In this document: in pieces, positions 5,354-6,307 of the stretch | Layout: the number at the start of each line of letters is the position of its first letter | How positions within the stretch are numbered: position 1 is the first letter of the stretch | Source of the DNA: Candidatus Aerophobota bacterium | Lineage (GTDB): Bacteria > Aerophobota > Aerophobia > Aerophobales > B3-G15 | Direction of reading: 5' to 3' | Length of the DNA: 6,307 nucleotides | Assembly (NCBI GenBank): GCA_011372105.1 | Contig: DRTT01000078.1 | Coordinates: forward strand, 1-6,307 | Notes under the pieces: model-generated | Seen by the model: only the letters and a program-made list of their open reading frames with translations | Database searches by the model: none | What the model was told of the DNA's origin: nothing | Translations under genes and position numbers: made by a program

Positions 5354-6307
5354 CCTTAACCTCTTTCAAGGTTTTTTCAAGCTCCTGAATTTTCTTAAAA
5401 AATTCAGGAAGCCTGTGCACCATAGCTGTTACTCTCTTTTGCATCATGTGGTCTCTTGCAGGAATCCCCCATACAAAAGCACCCGAGGGGACATTCTTGG
5501 TAACACCTGACTTGGCACCAATTATAGCATTTTCCCCTATGGATACATGATCGGTAATGCCAACCTGTCCTGCCAGTATAGCACCACTTCCAATCTGCGA
5601 GCTTCCGGAAATACCCACAAGAGCCACAATGGCGACATTATCTCCAATTGTTACATTATGAGCAATATGCACAAGATTGTCAATCTTCGTCCCTTTTCCA
5701 ATGCGTGTCTCACCGGTTGTTGCTCTATCAACTGTAACATTGGCTCCAATTTCCACATCATCCTCAATAACAACTCTTCCTATCTGGGGAATTTTATAGT
5801 AAGTTTTATCCTCAATTCTGACAAAACCAAATCCATCAGAGCCAATTACTGCTCCTGAGTGAATAACAACCCTTTTCCCCACCCACGTCTCATCAAGTAA
5901 GGTAACCTGAGGGTAGAGAAAGGTCTCCTCCCCTATTTTCACATTTTTCCCGAGATAACAAAATCCAGAAATGTAAGCATTTTTCCCAATTTCAACACCT
6001 TCTTCAACCACACAGTAAGGTCCTATGCTAACTCCTTCTTCTATTTTAACTTTATCTGCAATTACACAGGAAGGATGAATTCCCTTATACTTTTCCCTGG
6101 AGGGGGTAAAAACTTCAAGAACTTTTGCAAAGGCAAAGCGAGGGTTTTTCACCTTTATAACAGGTTTTGAAAAATTCCCGGTATTTTCCGGAACTATAAC
6201 CGCAGATGCTCTTGACTTTTCTGCAGCCTTCAAAAACTTTTCAGAGACAGCAAAGGTAATCTCCCCTTCTTTTGCATCTTCAACCTTTGCCACTCCTTCT
6301 ATGATAA
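5331..6307 (-). CDS. lpxD: UDP-3-O-acylglucosamine N-acyltransferase (LpxD), 5' end beyond window
   Basis: LpxD adds the second 3-hydroxyacyl chain, from acyl-ACP, to UDP-3-O-acyl-glucosamine in the cytoplasmic part of lipid A synthesis. The frame is open to the window edge. It reads I-I-E-G-V-A just before [12 protein letters not shown], the family's IxGVAxxxxAxxGxITF pattern, so the GTG at 6291-6293 is internal Val and not the start; about 20-25 residues lie outside. Numbering from that Val, the N-terminal uridine-binding domain runs to about 65. The left-handed beta-helix of hexapeptide repeats (such as [16 protein letters not shown]) spans about 72-268. GSDGFGF lies at 151-157, and IAHNV (210-214) has the catalytic His at 212 (E. 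coli H239). A short amphipathic helix near 294-313 ([20 protein letters not shown]) ends the protein, as usual. The stop lies 23 bp inside lpxC. Confidence 0.95.
   Translation of the reverse strand, partial: IIEGVAKVEDAKEGEITFAVSEKFLKAAEKSRASAVIVPENTGNFSKPVIKVKNPRFAFAKVLEVFTPSREKYKGIHPSCVIADKVKIEEGVSIGPYCVVEEGVEIGKNAYISGFCYLGKNVKIGEETFLYPQVTLLDETWVGKRVVIHSGAVIGSDGFGFVRIEDKTYYKIPQIGRVVIEDDVEIGANVTVDRATTGETRIGKGTKIDNLVHIAHNVTIGDNVAIVALVGISGSSQIGSGAILAGQVGITDHVSIGENAIIGAKSGVTKNVPSGAFVWGIPARDHMMQKRVTAMVHRLPEFFKKIQELEKTLKEVKDAVSKDD
5360..5366 (-). promoter_or_regulatory. Shine-Dalgarno of lpxC-fabZ (AAAGAGG)
   Basis: AAAGAGG sits 6 nt before the lpxC ATG and within the final codons of lpxD. It supports the 5353 start and coupling of the two genes. 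Confidence 0.85.

Noticed and set aside
5547..5858. 103-codon plus-strand frame rich in Asn, Cys and Ser
   Set aside because: It is the complement of the LpxD hexapeptide-repeat region; its periodic composition comes from those repeats.
6291..6293. GTG as the start of lpxD
   Set aside because: The frame stays open to the window edge, and I-I-E-G before it continues the conserved LpxD pattern, so this Val is internal.
1..6307. tRNA, rRNA, CRISPR, insertion sequence or riboswitch
   Set aside because: Nearly every base is coding. I saw no repeat array, transposase motif, terminal inverted repeats or leader-like untranslated region.

Overview
The window is a tightly packed block of bacterial genes, all on the minus strand, so transcription runs from right to left. 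In that order it reads: lpxD (5' end cut by the window edge), an lpxC-fabZ fusion, uppS, cdsA, rseP, a vorB-type 2-oxoacid:ferredoxin oxidoreductase subunit, and leuD (3' end cut by the window edge). No gap between genes exceeds 23 bp. Three junctions are 4-bp or smaller start/stop overlaps, one is a 1-bp gap and one a 23-bp overlap, and there is no visible terminator or promoter. The block looks like the interior of one long operon.

The right half (about 3.3-6.3 kb) is cell-envelope lipid synthesis. LpxC and LpxD carry out the second and third steps of lipid A synthesis, and FabZ makes the acyl chains they use. UppS makes the undecaprenyl carrier lipid. CdsA makes CDP-diacylglycerol for phospholipids, and RseP is the membrane site-2 protease often encoded beside uppS/cdsA. 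The left part (about 0-1.5 kb) is branched-chain 2-oxoacid metabolism: a VorB-like subunit and the small subunit of isopropylmalate isomerase. VOR and the leucine pathway both draw on 2-oxoisovalerate. VOR turns it into isobutyryl-CoA, a possible branched-chain fatty-acid primer, which is one speculative link to the lipid genes.

The lipid A genes point to a diderm (Gram-negative) bacterium, and the ferredoxin-dependent oxidoreductase suggests an anaerobe. The DNA is AT-rich. The coding strand is purine-rich, isoleucine is mostly ATA in leuD (12 ATA, 4 ATT, 0 ATC by my count), arginine is often AGA/AGG, and the proteins are rich in Lys and Glu, all of which lean towards a thermophile. The LpxC-FabZ fusion is best known from the Bacteroidetes/Chlorobi (FCB) lineage, so an FCB-related or uncultivated thermophilic lineage is plausible. 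The sequence alone does not fix the phylum.

No wholly new system is visible. The most interesting spot is the LpxC-FabZ junction. Within about 55 bp it holds an A_AAA_AAA slippery heptamer, a -1-frame stop that would release LpxC alone, and an in-frame ATG with a well-spaced Shine-Dalgarno that would give stand-alone FabZ. Also notable are the TTG-started leuD, which ATG/GTG-based calling would miss, the absence of dxr and lpxA from their usual places, and a lone VorB subunit without visible partners.
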